Assembly (NCBI RefSeq): GCF_910592395.1
Contig: NC_088316.1
Location: 6,820,001 to 6,884,000 of the forward strand
Direction: 5' to 3'
Origin: Lineus longissimus
Lineage: Eukaryota > Nemertea > Pilidiophora > Heteronemertea > Lineidae
DNA: 64,000 nucleotides
Below, piece after piece: positions 32,099 through 43,427 of the stretch. The translations under genes were made by a program, and so were the position numbers. The notes beneath the pieces were generated by a model. It had not been told where the DNA came from. It made no database searches and saw nothing but the letters and a program-made list of their open reading frames with translations. Each line of letters begins with the position of its first letter. Within the stretch, counting starts at the first letter, position 1.

Positions 32099-32757
32099 CT
32101 GAAAGTGAAATGTAAAAAAATGTAATGATGTCAACAGGCCAATACATGCACGCGCCTCAAGCATTTGGATGTGACAATAAAATGAACATTTAAGGCTCAC
32201 TGCACTTCATGTAGCTTAAACATTGCTTAGTTGCTAAAGCACCTGGAATATCTACACAATCATCTTAAAGGAAAGCTATGGGAATAAATTAATGCAGCAG
32301 AATCAAATATTTTTTTAAACAAATACATACCAAGTTACATGACAAACAAATACTCTACACCAAGAATATGATAAATATTCCTAGATAGTGCAGAAAATTG
32401 CATTTAATAAGCAGTTTGTGGGGGTAGCCATGTTTGTTCAAATCTTCCGGGTGAATGACGTCATGGATGCAGTGGGGTTTTTTCATGGTTATTTTGAGAC
32501 TGGCGAGTACTACTCGTTTCCAGACCTTTTTCTGCCCTGGTACCTTGGAAATGGTCTGCGGCCAATCACTACGCATGCGCAGTTACGATCATAAGTCAAT
32601 GGGGGCTTTGTCATGTCATTGCACATGTTGCATGTTTGTTGAAATGGTCGACATTGTCATGAATGTTTTGACATTTGTTTGACAGATGACAGATCATTTA
32701 ACAGATTTAGAGACTACAGATTCTTTATCTATCTCATAGTTTCAATGCATTTTCGCC
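32099..32757. promoter_or_regulatory. Possible promoter region between the minus-strand host gene and the THAP gene
   Basis: No exon recognised. A full CRE palindrome TGACGTCA lies at 32456-32463, and ACTACGCATGCGCAG (32567-32581) matches the NRF-1-type site GCGCATGCGC in part. These are common in CpG-rich animal promoters. Which gene they serve, if any, is inference. Confidence 0.3.
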
Positions 32758-33145
32758 ATGCCACATTGCATGATCCCATTTTGTAATAACCAGTCGGGTT
32801 TTACAACTGGCATTCGTTACAAACAATGGCCTCTGAATGATGAAGAACTTTCGAAGAAATGGTTCCAACAAATCAGGAGAGCTGACCTTGTTTACAAAAA
32901 GAAAAAGTGGACTCGAAACGACAAAGTTTGCGAGCTACATTTCACATCTGATTGTTTTGAGACGGAGAGTCAACTGAAGGCAACATCGTACGGGAGGGCA
33001 GCGACCCTCAAAACATATATCAGAGATGATGCTGTCCCGACGCTCATTCTGCAAGAAAACTTTAGGGATAGGCCACTGCCAGTTGATGATGATGATGGGA
33101 CTCTGGTTGCCACACCTCCAGCATGTCCTGATCCTGTGGTGCGCG
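32758..33145 (+). pseudogene. THAP-domain protein gene, exon 1
   Basis: Starts MPHCMIPFCNNQSGFT and carries a C2CH THAP zinc finger over about residues 1-85: Cys4, Cys9, the conserved Trp in KKWFQQIRR, and CELHFTSDCF near residue 62. The AVPTLIL block follows, as in other THAP proteins. THAP domains bind DNA specifically and occur in host regulators and in P-element-type transposases. The donor is probably CGCG/GTAGTA (33145) or GTG/GTGCGC (33138). Later exons carry frame breaks, so the gene as a whole looks decayed or is spliced in a way I could not resolve. Confidence 0.8.
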
Positions 33146-33364
33146 GTAGTATTGATTGATGTAGTCTATGTGCTTTAGCTATATTGGCTAAGGCTAGCCT
33201 AATACTAATAGCTGTTTGCTCATCCGTCATGAACAACGCCAACACTGGCAACAGTCTTAATTTCAAACCTTTCAATAGAGAACAATCGGTGTAGATAGTG
33301 TAGGCATGGAGTCCGTCTATTAGGCATAGCCACTAAGTCTGACTGCTGACTCTTTCTTTTTCAG

Positions 33365-33643
33365 ATGCTTAATTCTCTATTAAGTGAATCAGAATCTTCA
33401 GAGCAGCCTTCATTTACCACACATGCCACAGTAGACTCATGGAAAATTAGAACTGGCGTCTGTCGTTCGATTTGCCAGGATACAACTACCTGCAGTCCAG
33501 CAGAGGCAGTTTGTTCCTTACCGGATAGTGATGTGTTTCCGTTAACGTGTACATCAGACGTGTCAGTGCAATGGTGACATTGGGCAAGATGCTGATGTCG
33601 CATGGTTCCATTGAACAAGTTGACCATGATCACACATATTCCA
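33365..33643 (+). pseudogene. THAP gene, probable exon 2
   Basis: Preceded by ACTCTTTCTTTTTCAG (acceptor) and ended by CCAAG/GTACGT (donor). Ser/Thr-rich (LLSESESSEQPSFTTHATVD). The opening frame stops near 33575 and another frame continues to the donor (IEQVDHDHTYSK), which implies an indel or unseen splicing. The Harbinger-2 element follows in the intron. Confidence 0.5.
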
Positions 33644-34050
33644 AGGTACGTTACCTTTTCCCAATGGAGAAATTTGTGATGGTCATACAGTAACTACTCA
33701 TAGTATGCCGCGTTCACACTAGCGTTTTAATTCGCATTTAAACCGAATTTATTGCTTAATCCGGATTAAGCGTTCAGACTAGAGGCCCCTTAATGCGGAT
33801 TATATGCGAATTAACAAATACGGTTTTAAATGCGTATTAATTAATTCGCACTTACTTAATCCGCATCAACATTTGCGGTATGAACGCCGTAGTGCGCATT
33901 AACGTGATTTACCGGGTAGTACAGCGTACGGGCATGCGCATTGCTAACTAGATCACTTCCTTCCGTTTTTTCCACTGGAGATCAGCACGAGGTTTCATCA
34001 GTCAATTTTCAGCCCCGATTTACATGATTTATGAGTGATAACAGGTGATC

Positions 34051-35722
34051 ATGGCTGGTAACAATAAGCGAGGCCCTGCATGGACGGCGGTAGAGCGATT
34101 GGCCCTCCTGACGATCTGGAGAAACGAAGATATTGAGGGTCAATTGCAAGGCTGTCACAGAAATGCCAATGTGTACAGCCGCATTGCGGAACTGATGATG
34201 GATCAGGGCCATATACGCACGGAAGCCCAGTGTCGAATTAAGTTGAAGGCGATGAAAGGGGATTGGGCAAAAAGAAGAGACAACATGGGGAGATCTGGTA
34301 CGTCAGGCGGGCGCAAAATACCGGGTGGATATACCGACGAAGAATGGGATATCCTGGATGAGGTAATGGGTACCCGACCCATTCACAATCCACGACATGT
34401 GGTGGACACAATGGTGCGGGGTGCTGACGATTTTCAAAGGCCCGATGACCACCAAGAAGAAGATGAAGATGAGGAACATGAAGTTGACGACCTCAACGAA
34501 TTCGATTTGTCAATGGAGAGTAAGTTTAATTGCCATCACCAGCTGATCACACTGCTGATCATCATTGGAAGGCTAGACTGATCATGCTGATGTGCTAGCT
34601 GTGCTGTGCATCCCATGACTTCACACATTTGCATACTTGCTTTCCAAAATATTACTGGCTGGCTGTACAAGTACTGTAGTAGAAGGGAGCATGTTTTGTG
34701 TCATGACCTATATGACCTTACATAGGCCTACCCCCCCCCCCCCCAACCCTTGCTCCTTTTGGTTGGCAGGATGAGCGAGGTCCAATTAATTTACGGTAGT
34801 CGCCAGCTACATTAAGCTATATGGCGATTATTGAGGCGTCTCGATAACTATTAGCTCAACTTATTTTTTTGCTGTTGTTCTTATAGGTTCAAAAGTCAAC
34901 GACTCAAATAATGCAGTAACAGATGCTGACATGACTGATGATGAGCCAGCCAACATCAGACCAGACTCGAGAGCCAGCAACAAAAGCACAGGAAGCAGCA
35001 CAAGTGGTTACGTCGCAACACCCAAAAGGAACCATCCCACAAAGTCCTCAGAGGATGAGAAGTCCTCTGTTAACGGTTGGTATACGATCATCTCTCAAAT
35101 GGACAGCAGTTCTCATCGGATACCCCAGTTAAACGATTTTGCCCATCCAAGGATTCCTAGCTGTCACTTTGAATGTCCGAATGACCAGAAGTTTTGATTT
35201 GTCAAGTTGCAATACTAGCATGTATCATAAGTCAGTGTTGTTTGCCTTAAATTTAAATAATTTCTTTTGCCGTGTTCATTCTGTAGACTACAGCAGGAAG
35301 AAGCAGAAGAAGACCAAGCGTAATCAAGGCAGTGAGCAAGTGAGTGACATCCTGGCACAATTCCTCAGGCAACAAGAGGAGGCCAATGAATCCTTCCGTA
35401 TGAGAGAGGCAGAACAGAGGCAAAGGGATGAGGAACGCGAAAAGGAGCTCCGTGCTCAAGAGTTCGAACAGAATATGCTAATGATGAGGACAATGGCAAA
35501 TATGTTCATGGGTAACCAAGGTAGGTGTCTACAGGGTGAATGCAGTATATCAATGCAACTGAATGGATATTGCAAACCAGGGGCTGCTGTATTGGCACAT
35601 TGTAAAAGGATAACTGTTTAATTTCTAAATATGATGAACACTTCATTTTTGCAGGACAACAGCCAGCAATGCCATTTCTACTGGTCAAATGTTTCTCAGG
35701 CGGAAATTACATTGTGCAATAA
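34051..35722 (+). CDS. Harbinger-2 Myb/trihelix-type DNA-binding protein, four exons
   Basis: Exons 34051-34519, 34887-35075, 35287-35520 and 35655-35722 join in phase with consensus donors and acceptors, ending at TAA 35720-35722. The N-terminal region (residues ~5-100) is a Myb_DNA-bind_4/trihelix-like domain: AWTAVERLALLTIWRN, YSRIAELM, RTEAQCRIKLKAMKGDWAKR. Then come an acidic stretch, a Ser/Thr-rich linker, a basic patch (SRKKQKKTKRNQ), and a long glutamate-rich coiled coil (REAEQRQRDEEREKELRAQE). It is the partner protein of the nuclease, thought to bind the subterminal repeats and assist nuclear entry. No lesion was seen. Confidence 0.87.
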
Positions 35723-36325
35723 CTGCACTAGTCTGTTGTAGAGCAAAGTAGGCCTACATGTAATCAGAGTTTATTTTATATGAATATCGGTTCATTTAAT
35801 TTCATGGTAGAATATTGTAATATGTTCTTTTCTTTGGGGCAATTGAAATATCCTACATGTAACCAGATTTTATTTTTTAATACATTTGATTTTAGTAGAA
35901 TATTGTAGTCTTTATCTATAGACTGTCATTCTATGCAAGGCCAGGGCCCAATCCATGGAATGATCAAGAGCTAAGATTTATCTTCCATCGCTGGCATGGC
36001 TGGTAATTATCCCATTGACAAATAGAGGGGAACTTTACCTGTGTACACCCATCATGACATTGCAATACCCCGTAATTACCTTCATTCATTCTTCTAGCCA
36101 GTGCGAGTGTGACAAAATATGATGTGATACTGTCTCGGGGTGTTACATGACACTACCTGAGACAGTACAGAAGGAGACTATCTGGTCAGGGAAAAAAAGA
36201 ATATATAGATGTTATAATCATGTATTTCCCAAATTACAAAACTGGCATAACAGAATTTCAAGCAAAATTTATTTCAGACAAGCAAGTTTCGTCACAGAAA
36301 GTAACATCTCTGCCTCATTGTCAGA

Positions 36326-37660
36326 TCAATGTGCTAAGAATTCAACTAGGGCATTACGAATTTCATGTCCTCTGGCCACATCCATTTGACGAGCATCAAC
36401 TTCTTGGGCAACCATCAGTAGGGGGTCGTCACCCTCATATTCTCTCAGGATTTCCCTCCAGTTCGCATTTAGACGTTCATTGTGAATTTCACAAACATTG
36501 TGCATAACACAACATGCCATGACAACTCTATGAATATTTTCTAGTTCAAATTCATTTTTTTTCAAAAGACACCTCCATCTGGCCTTCAGACGTCCAAACG
36601 TATTTTCAATAGTCATTCGCGCACGACTGAGTCTATAGTTAAACCGATGCTGTGCTGCAGCTAAAATGCCTCGATGGGCAAAGGGTTTCATAAGCCAAGG
36701 GAAAAGGGGATATGCTGCATCAGCGACGATGAAGAGGGGAACATTCTGGCCAACAATAACCCGATTTTGGTTTGGTAACAATTGTCCAGTTACAGCCATA
36801 TTGTAAATACCAGAATTCGCCAAAATACGAGCATCATGGGCACGGCCAGCGTAGCCGAAGAACACATCCGTGAAGCGGTACCTCCAGTCGCACACTCCTT
36901 GAAGCACAATGGAGTGGTATAATTTCCGATTGTAGTAATCTGCTGGGTTTTCCCTCGGAGCTTTGATCGGAACGTGCATTCCATCAATAGCTCCGACACA
37001 CTGAGGGAAACCCCAACGACGTTCATATCCTTGTACGGTACTATTAAGGCGTTCACCAGTAGGGAACTTGATATATATTGGAAGGAGAATCAGGCAAATA
37101 GCCTCACAAGTTTCGTGGAAAATAGTACACACGGTGGAGCGTCCAAGACCAAATTTCTGAGCAAGAGTGCGGTATTCAGTGGGGGTTGCAAGTTTCCATA
37201 GAGTTACTGCTAACCGTTCATGGTGAGGAATCGGCCTTCTCATTCGTGTTTCCTGCTTTTGAAGTGCAGCCTGTAGATGAACACATAATATTTCGAATGT
37301 TTCCCTGGACATCCGCAGGTTCTCCCTCCAATCAACTGGCTCCCACAAATTACCATTGTATACTTCATCCCAGTAGTTCCGCAAACGATACTTCACCCAC
37401 ATACGACGAGGAATGCGGTTTTGGCCAACCATCACCTGCTGCAAGTGCACCAACACGAATGTCAACATAGCCAGACGCTGTTGATCTTGGTGCCGCTGCC
37501 ACCGCAATCGCCGCTCAGCCGCCAAATGACGCTGTCTGAGGCGCCGCCGACGTCTATGTTCCCCATTCATTCTCATTACTTGCAGCATGAACGCAAAAAC
37601 CATAGGGAACCCTTCATTTTCACGATTATTTGGCAGATTATCATCTATGGGCGCAGCCAT
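36326..37660 (-). CDS. Harbinger-2 transposase (HARBI1-type DDE nuclease)
   Basis: A single open frame of 444 codons, starting MAAPIDDNLPNN. An Arg-rich N-terminal region is followed by an HTH-like part (SRETFEILCVHLQAAL, ERLAVTLWKLATPTEYRTLA, KFGLGRSTVCTIFHE). The DDE_4 nuclease follows: CVGAIDGMHVPI (first Asp, ~residue 220), FIVADAAYPLFPW (second Asp) and ARMTIENTFGRLKARW (Glu), with CCVMHNVC at the usual distance. All three catalytic acids are present and length is normal for the family, so this is a candidate active enzyme. It faces the Myb gene tail to tail. Confidence 0.93.
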   Translation of the reverse strand: MAAPIDDNLPNNRENEGFPMVFAFMLQVMRMNGEHRRRRRLRQRHLAAERRLRWQRHQDQQRLAMLTFVLVHLQQVMVGQNRIPRRMWVKYRLRNYWDEVYNGNLWEPVDWRENLRMSRETFEILCVHLQAALQKQETRMRRPIPHHERLAVTLWKLATPTEYRTLAQKFGLGRSTVCTIFHETCEAICLILLPIYIKFPTGERLNSTVQGYERRWGFPQCVGAIDGMHVPIKAPRENPADYYNRKLYHSIVLQGVCDWRYRFTDVFFGYAGRAHDARILANSGIYNMAVTGQLLPNQNRVIVGQNVPLFIVADAAYPLFPWLMKPFAHRGILAAAQHRFNYRLSRARMTIENTFGRLKARWRCLLKKNEFELENIHRVVMACCVMHNVCEIHNERLNANWREILREYEGDDPLLMVAQEVDARQMDVARGHEIRNALVEFLAH

Positions 37661-37884
37661 CTTGGAATGAATGACCTTGACCGCTAACTAGAGCAGTTTG
37701 ATTCGTCTTTTGTAGATGGCGCTGTGGTAAATACGGACTAGTGAGATTCGTGTCTGAACACGACTAGTTCGGAATGAGGGCTTAATCCGCATTCCGAAGT
37801 GCGGACTACGGAATACGGTTTAAATCCGCATCTAGTGTGAACGCAGCATTAGATGCTATGATGTTCATTCTTTTTTTCTTACAG

Positions 37885-37968
37885 AAGCCGGAAAGCACCA
37901 CAAGAAATCAACTGCAAACTTCCACGCATACTGAAACTGACTCAGACAGATTTTTGTCAATCCCAGAG
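37885..37968 (+). pseudogene. THAP gene, probable exon 3
   Basis: 84 nt between TTTTTTTCTTACAG and GAG/GTGTGT, 28 codons open (KPESTTRNQLQTSTHTETDS). Low complexity, as in the linker of THAP proteins. It lies immediately right of Harbinger-2. Confidence 0.5.
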
Positions 37969-38333
37969 GTGTGTGTTACTTTATAACAGCATGATATTTG
38001 TTTCAGAGCTCGACAAATTGGAATTTGCCGGGCAAGTGGTCAAAATGTTATCATGCCTGCCTGCATGCCCATGGGCAATTAGCAATTAGCCTATCATAGG
38101 CAAGTGCTTAAAATAGATATATCTTTAAATTAGCTGCACTCTTCATACCATGGGCCAAGATGCCATCATTGATTGATTGATTGATTGATTGTCTGGGCAA
38201 CTGGATTTGTTCAATTTGATTGCCCAGGGGCAAGTGGGCAAAAAAATCAATTGTTGAGCACTGTAGTGTGGGCCTACTGGTGCTGTGTGTTATATTATAT
38301 TACATCCATATAGATGTAATTTTTTTATTGCAG

Positions 38334-38722
38334 AAGTTCAGATGTTTCAGAGTCTGAGAAATCTTCCGATGATCCCACCTACATCGACCCGACCCAAAAC
38401 AAGCAGCCACTGATGACAAGCGTGGTAGTTTTTATGATGTGATGGAGGCTATTCTAGCCAGCTCTTGTCATTCATGGAGGAAGAGAAATTCATTGTCTAT
38501 GAGCGTCAACTTCATGAGCTTTGCCGGAAATTTTGTGTGTGCCCTAAGTGCAGTTCCAAAATCAGTATCATTGCCATTGGGAAAAATCGAAAAAGTCTGG
38601 GTTCACTTTGTAAGATAAGGATGGTGTGCAAGAACCATCATGTGTTCTATCCGAACTCACAGCCGGTATTAGAAACACCCATTCCTTTGATTGATGGGTC
38701 ATCGGAAATCAACTGGGCCTAA
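38334..38722 (+). pseudogene. THAP gene, probable exon 4, frameshifted
   Basis: Starts after TTTTTTATTGCAG. The first part reads SSDVSESEKSSDDPTYIDPT, then the frame changes near 38420-38460, and the next part reads EEKFIVYERQLHELCRKFCV followed by CPKCSSKISII and CKNHHVFYP, a cysteine-paired region common in invertebrate THAP-domain proteins. The stop at 38720-38722 may be secondary to the insertion of the pogo element. The frame change suggests a pseudogene. Confidence 0.55.
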
Positions 38723-38816
38723 TCATGTTGAGCATTCACTCTATTAAAGATCGGTTTTCGTGGCTTGAAGATCGATTGCATCACGCCAATGAAGTGGAAT
38801 CCCGTTCTGTAATTCA

Positions 38817-40447
38817 ATGGGCATCGACGACACGACCTTCATTATTACCCCTTTAAAAGCAAAGTATTGGGATGAACACAAATTGTCATTGTCATTGGGA
38901 AATGAAGATCCTCCGTACCGAGGACTACATGCATTATCACGAACCGAGCAAGGGATGGAGAAAGAAGTTGTGGAGCCGCAGCCTGCCCCTAAACGCCGTC
39001 GGCACTATTTATTAAATGAAAAGGTCAAACTGCTCACAGATTTTAGACTCCTCCAGGCAAATAATGAAAATGTTTCAGCTTCTGCATTTGCAAAAGACAA
39101 CAACTTATCACGGTATACGTTCTTTGGTTGGTTAAACGATGAGGGGGTTATCCTCCAGCATCAAGAGGACTCAGAGAAGAGGAACTGAGCAAGCGTGCTT
39201 TGAGAGAGGAATAGGTTAGTGTAATTCCTTACCGATTTTTGCTATAATGTTTCTTCAATTTTGCTTGAGGTGTTGAAACCTTAAGCATTGAAAATTGCGA
39301 TGCAACACTGCTTAATTCATGCCTTTTGCCTTCTGTATTTTCAGGGCTATTTCCGGAGATGGAAAGAAATTTGTACGACTGGTTTATGATGCAACGTGGT
39401 CTAGGTACGCCCATCGCAGGACGACAGATATCCCACGAGGCATTACGGTTGTACACAGAGTGGTGGGATGACCTTGGGATGGACCGTCAAGCGGTTATTT
39501 TGCGTGAGCAGCCGACACTTTCCGTTTTCACCGCATCTAACGGATGGCGTTTAGGTTTCCTTAAAAGACACGGCATTACATGCCGACGGAAAACCAAGGA
39601 TGACAAGCAACTTCCGGAACATGCTGATGAGGTGGTGACCAACTTTAGGAATGCATTCCACAACACAGTTCGAGATACCGCACCATCTTTCATTGCAAAC
39701 CTAGACGAGACATTCGCTCTTTTCGACGCATTGCCGAATTACACATACGATACAAAAGGCAATCGCCAAGTTAACATAAAGTCATCATGTGGGAATACAC
39801 GCCTTGGATGTAGCGTAACCCTTGGCATAACCAGCAACGGAAGGAAGATGCCATGCCACATTACCTCTAAAACACCAACAATTGCTGCAAGGGAAGAGTT
39901 AAGAGCTAATCCACCACCAAATGTCCATATCGCTCACACCGAAACTGGTTGGGTCAGGACTCAAGTCTTGCTGGATCTCATCGAGGAGATTGTTATACCA
40001 TTTGTTGGGTCTGACGTACCGTATATCCATCTGTGGGACAGGGCACGTGTACACCTGAATGATGATGTCGCCATGCGAGTGGTTGAGATAGGTGGTATCA
40101 TTGAACTGATACCTCCCAAATGTACTCCGCTTTTACAGCCTCTCGATTTGACTGTCATGGGAAGTTTTAAAAGTAAGCTCCGTTCCAATTGGCGCGCATG
40201 GAAGGAGGCGCACACCGCTGATGGACAGTGCCCGCCCATTAGCCACCTTGATGTTGCACGATTGATTGGGGCAGCATGGGATGAAGTTCCCCCGAATGTC
40301 GTAATCAGCGGATTTCACGCCGCCGGTATATTGGGTGATGGCAATGATGAAGATGGCGATGGTAACGGAGCACATGAAGTAGAAGCCAACGATGACGAGG
40401 AGGGTGATGGGCTTGAATATCTTCCAGTGATGGAGCAAGATCAGTGA
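38817..40447 (+). CDS. pogo/Tigger-type transposase (CENP-B-like, DDE_1), two exons
   Basis: Exon 1 (to about 39213) carries a Psq/CENP-B-type HTH (NEKVKLLTDFRLLQANNENV, YTFFGWLND). A stop in that frame at 39186-39188 is followed by a shifted frame (EELSKRALREE) up to donor AATAG/GTTAGT, so either an indel or an unresolved splice is present. Exon 2 begins after TGTATTTTCAG (39344) with the second HTH (LFPEMERNLYDWF, GRQISHEALRLY), then the catalytic region: SFIANLDETF (Asp), YIHLWDRARVHL (Asp) and KCTPLLQPLDLTVMGSFKSK (Asp). An acidic tail (EDGDGNGAHEVEANDDEEGD) ends at TGA 40445. Exon 2 is unbroken. Terminal inverted repeats were not found. Confidence 0.82.
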
Positions 40448-40944
40448 CATTTGAAATAATAACTAGGAATTTCCTCCATTTTTGGAGGGGGTGTTCCTTT
40501 GTCATGTATGCTACTTATACTGTCCAGCGCGCAAACCTAAAGAACAACAATACCAGAGTTATTCTTTCCATTGTGTTGTATTAATAAAATCGGTTATTAA
40601 AATTTCTCGTCAAGAATATTCGTCAAGGTTTTTTGAGTGTAGTAGTTTTTGAAACACCCCGTATAATCCTTGGGGCACACGTGTCTCTTCACCACTACAC
40701 AGGGAACGCTAAGTGTTACCCTTTATTACTCTGTGGTCGATCCATTTCCTCTCTATTGATAGGGGCTGGTCTACTGGCTATATTCGCATGCAAATCGCGG
40801 GCCAGGCCGGTGCTTTAATACGCCCTGCATAAACCCTTCACCCATTGTACCTCTCAATGTACAGTGTGCTAAAACCTGGCTGTGTCTTGGAGGTGAGGAT
40901 ATTCAGTATAACAAATCGCATCTGGGTAATGTATCCCTCGCTGC
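40448..40944. other. 3' flank of the pogo gene
   Basis: AATAAA at about 40583 is a possible poly(A) signal for the pogo transcript. Nothing else recognised. Confidence 0.4.
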
Positions 40945-41083
40945 TGCAATCAGGGGCCATTGTACTCAATGTATATATTTGGTGGATATTCCTCCTGGTT
41001 AAGAAACATGTACATAGTATACGTCAAATCAAAGTCGGTATAACAAGTAATGAATCCTTGCTTGGAGTAAAGTACCATAAAAG
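40945..41083 (+). repeat. GAC-tail repeat, old 5' fragment
   Basis: Shows CAGGGGCCATTGTACTCA, ATATTTGGTGGAT and TCCTTGCTTGGAG of the family start, and breaks off at TACC where a pogo MITE is inserted. Confidence 0.65.
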
Positions 41084-41085
41084 TA

Positions 41086-41168
41086 CAGTATAACCTCTCT
41101 ATTGCGGACACCCATGGGACTGGGCCCAGGTGTCCGCAATAGAGAGGTGTCCGCAACAGAGAGGTTAT
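41086..41168. mobile_element. pogo/Tigger-type MITE, truncated
   Basis: Begins at a TA (41084-41085) with CAGTATAACCTCTCTATTGC, then GGACACC, and returns as GGTGTCCGCAA...AGAGAGGTTAT. It stops four or so bases before the expected right end. Same group as 27943-28117 but a different subfamily. Confidence 0.75.
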
Positions 41169-41978
41169 GCCAAATCGTCGGATAGGTGGATTTGAAGTTC
41201 CCGCCTTGCAGGTCTTGGTTTTCTCTGTGTCGACATCTAGCGTAGAAACTTTAAACCTGTTGGCTCATCGGTATTTGCTTGTGATGTTGCGTTGAATGAC
41301 GTGAGCTACTTTGGAACTTAGAAAGTGAATAATCTCTCGAGTAAAAGGTGCCCCTTTTATTGCAAAATCTCCTTGACATGTCAGAATGTGTGAAAAAAAC
41401 ACCATAATTAAATTTCTGTCCATCAGCCACCTTTGATTAATGATTAATTTTTTCAAATTTCTCTACCAACGCATATTCGCCGCAACACTGACAAAACCAC
41501 GTGGATTTATGAGTGTCCGTTGACACAATAGGCCTATGTGATTAGTTGAAAAGATGAGTAAACAAATGCCGCGGCTTAATTAGGATACAAAAACACAATG
41601 CCATGGGGTAATTACATTCATTAATTACGCCAATATCACACCTGTCGGGCTTACTTGACTCTCCAAGCGCCCGTGGGAAAGCATTGTTTTTTGCCTATTG
41701 TCGGTAATTTGGAGGGAATTTGACCAAAAATTAGCCATCGCCTTGTCCGCAATTCAGATGTTTTTAATGTTTTTCATTTTGGGGTTTTTGCCCAAAATCA
41801 CCCAGGAGTTGGGCAAGGCGCAGGCAGAAACTGCCCATTGCCATATCCGGGCCAACTTTTTCAACTTCTTTTTAGTAATAGTTTGCCCGGATACGACCAT
41901 ATCCGGGCCAACTTTTTCAACTTCTTTTTAGTAATAGTTTGCCCGGATACGACAACGGTACTGTTTTAGACAATGGTA
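41169..41978. other. Spacer with a 56-bp tandem duplication
   Basis: No gene. At 41841-41952 a 56-bp unit (CCATATCCGGGCCAACTTTT and onward to GCCCGGATACGA) occurs twice. GGGCCAACTTTTTCAACTT recurs at 47588-47606, just beyond the gypsy element. Confidence 0.6.
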
Positions 41979-42112
41979 TGTTACGAGTCCGTGAGCTAGA
42001 TAGGGCTTGTATTGATTGCGACGACTCAGCGTTGGTGCAAATACGTTTATTACCAACTACTGAATATAGAGGGGGACACAACTCGGTCTCACTATACAGT
42101 TATATCGTAACA
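41979..42112 (-). repeat. 3' LTR of the Ty3/gypsy element
   Basis: 134 bp, TGTTACGAGTCC to ATATCGTAACA, matching 47341-47473 with a handful of substitutions and one 1-bp indel. Confidence 0.92.
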
Positions 42113-42273
42113 TCCCCTTTTGTTTAGAGGAGTCCAATGGCCAAGCTAGCTATAATGTAAGAGAACACTTACTAATAGAATGAAATGCTAATTACCAATA
42201 TTGAAAGTCAAAGTTATAAGAAAATTAAACAAATCATCGCAATCTGCGGCTAGTCGAAAGTTATGGTAAGTAA

Positions 42274-43218
42274 CCAAGGAGGATACCGCGGTGACGTCAC
42301 GGCTTTTCCAAGATGGCGCTGCATATTGTAAACAAACTCGATCCACGGCCAAGGGAAAATCAAGTCATCAAAAAAGTTAGATTTTTCGCATCAAATCAGA
42401 GTTATTAGTACTTTTCTGCTATGAAATAAGTCTTCAGACAATAAGCTATCATTTGAATAATGAAAAGTGCTGTTTTGATGGGGAAAAATAGGGTTTTTTA
42501 AACCAAATAGCCGGGCACCGATCTTCCAAAATTAGCGATGGTTTCAAAACAGTCTCCCAGATATGGGGCAATCTCTTCATTATCATAATGGGATTTGGAG
42601 GCATGTTCACAGATTTTACAAGTTCGAGACCTGTAATACCTAAAACTTGCATAGATCCCCATAGATCCCCTCTATTTGTCGAGTTAGCGCCCCTGTAAGA
42701 TCATGCATTTTCGGACACTGGAACGAAATCTTCCTGCGGATATCGCGGTTTCGGTGATGATTTAAGGAGAAATTGGCTGTTCTTAGAGTTGTATGGGACA
42801 GAAATGAGTTCATACTTCATGAATACATGAATATATTATGATATGGGCGGGCTTCTAAGTCAAAACAATAACAAACTCAACTGTATCTCTACTGTATATT
42901 GCGTAGTGCATTGCCTAGTGTATTTCGTAGTGTATTTTAGCGGAGACATTATTTCCGCACTTTGGCCACGCCAAACGTCTTTTTTATTCGTGGAAGTTAA
43001 TCTGCTCTGTAAATTTTATTTTACACGGGAAGAATCCATACTAGGTATTGCAATATTTCATGTCTATTGGTGTTCTGTGTACAGGAGCGCACCAGACAGT
43101 GAGACGTGGAGATGTGTTCAGTGCTGGTGCTGTCAGTAGACTGAATCTGATTGGCCATAGCGATCACTAATATGGGTCGGGATCACGTGATGTGACGTCA
43201 CCGCGGTATCCTCCTTGG
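42274..43218. mobile_element. 945-bp MITE with CRE-containing terminal repeats, inserted in the gypsy element
   Basis: 27-bp terminal inverted repeats beginning CCAAGGAGGATACCGCGGTG and ending in TGACGTCAC (42274-42300 and, reversed, 43192-43218). TAAGTAA flanks both ends (42267-42273, 43219-43225); because of GG/CC at the junctions the duplication could be 7-9 bp or slightly more. There is no open frame of note, so it is non-autonomous. A 9-bp duplication would fit Mutator-like and an 8-bp one hAT elements. Confidence 0.85.
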
Positions 43219-43427
43219 TAAGTAACCACATAAACAAAGATAATCATAGACTATGAAATTGTAGATACACGACTTTAGTGCGCGGATATACGTATCAGAG
43301 GATATACGTGTGCGGGTATATTATATTAATCATAATACTAAATAGGCTATAACTTTACTCCGACGTTAGTCTTATGGCGGAAGTAAAGGTGTCATCGATG
43401 AACGCTTAAGTTGTTTCTTGGCGCGCA

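Larger units (their letters stand above)
33706..37848. mobile_element. PIF/Harbinger DNA transposon 2, apparently intact
   Basis: 4.14 kb with terminal inverted repeats TGCCGCGTTCACACTAG (left, 33706) and TGCTGCGTTCACACTAG (right, reversed, ending 37848). The flanking trinucleotides are GTA (33703-33705) and TTA (37849-37851), one mismatch from the TWA-type target duplication of the superfamily. Two convergent genes are both open: a four-exon Myb/trihelix protein (34051-35722, plus) and a 444-codon nuclease (36326-37660, minus). It sits in an intron of the THAP gene. Confidence 0.93.
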
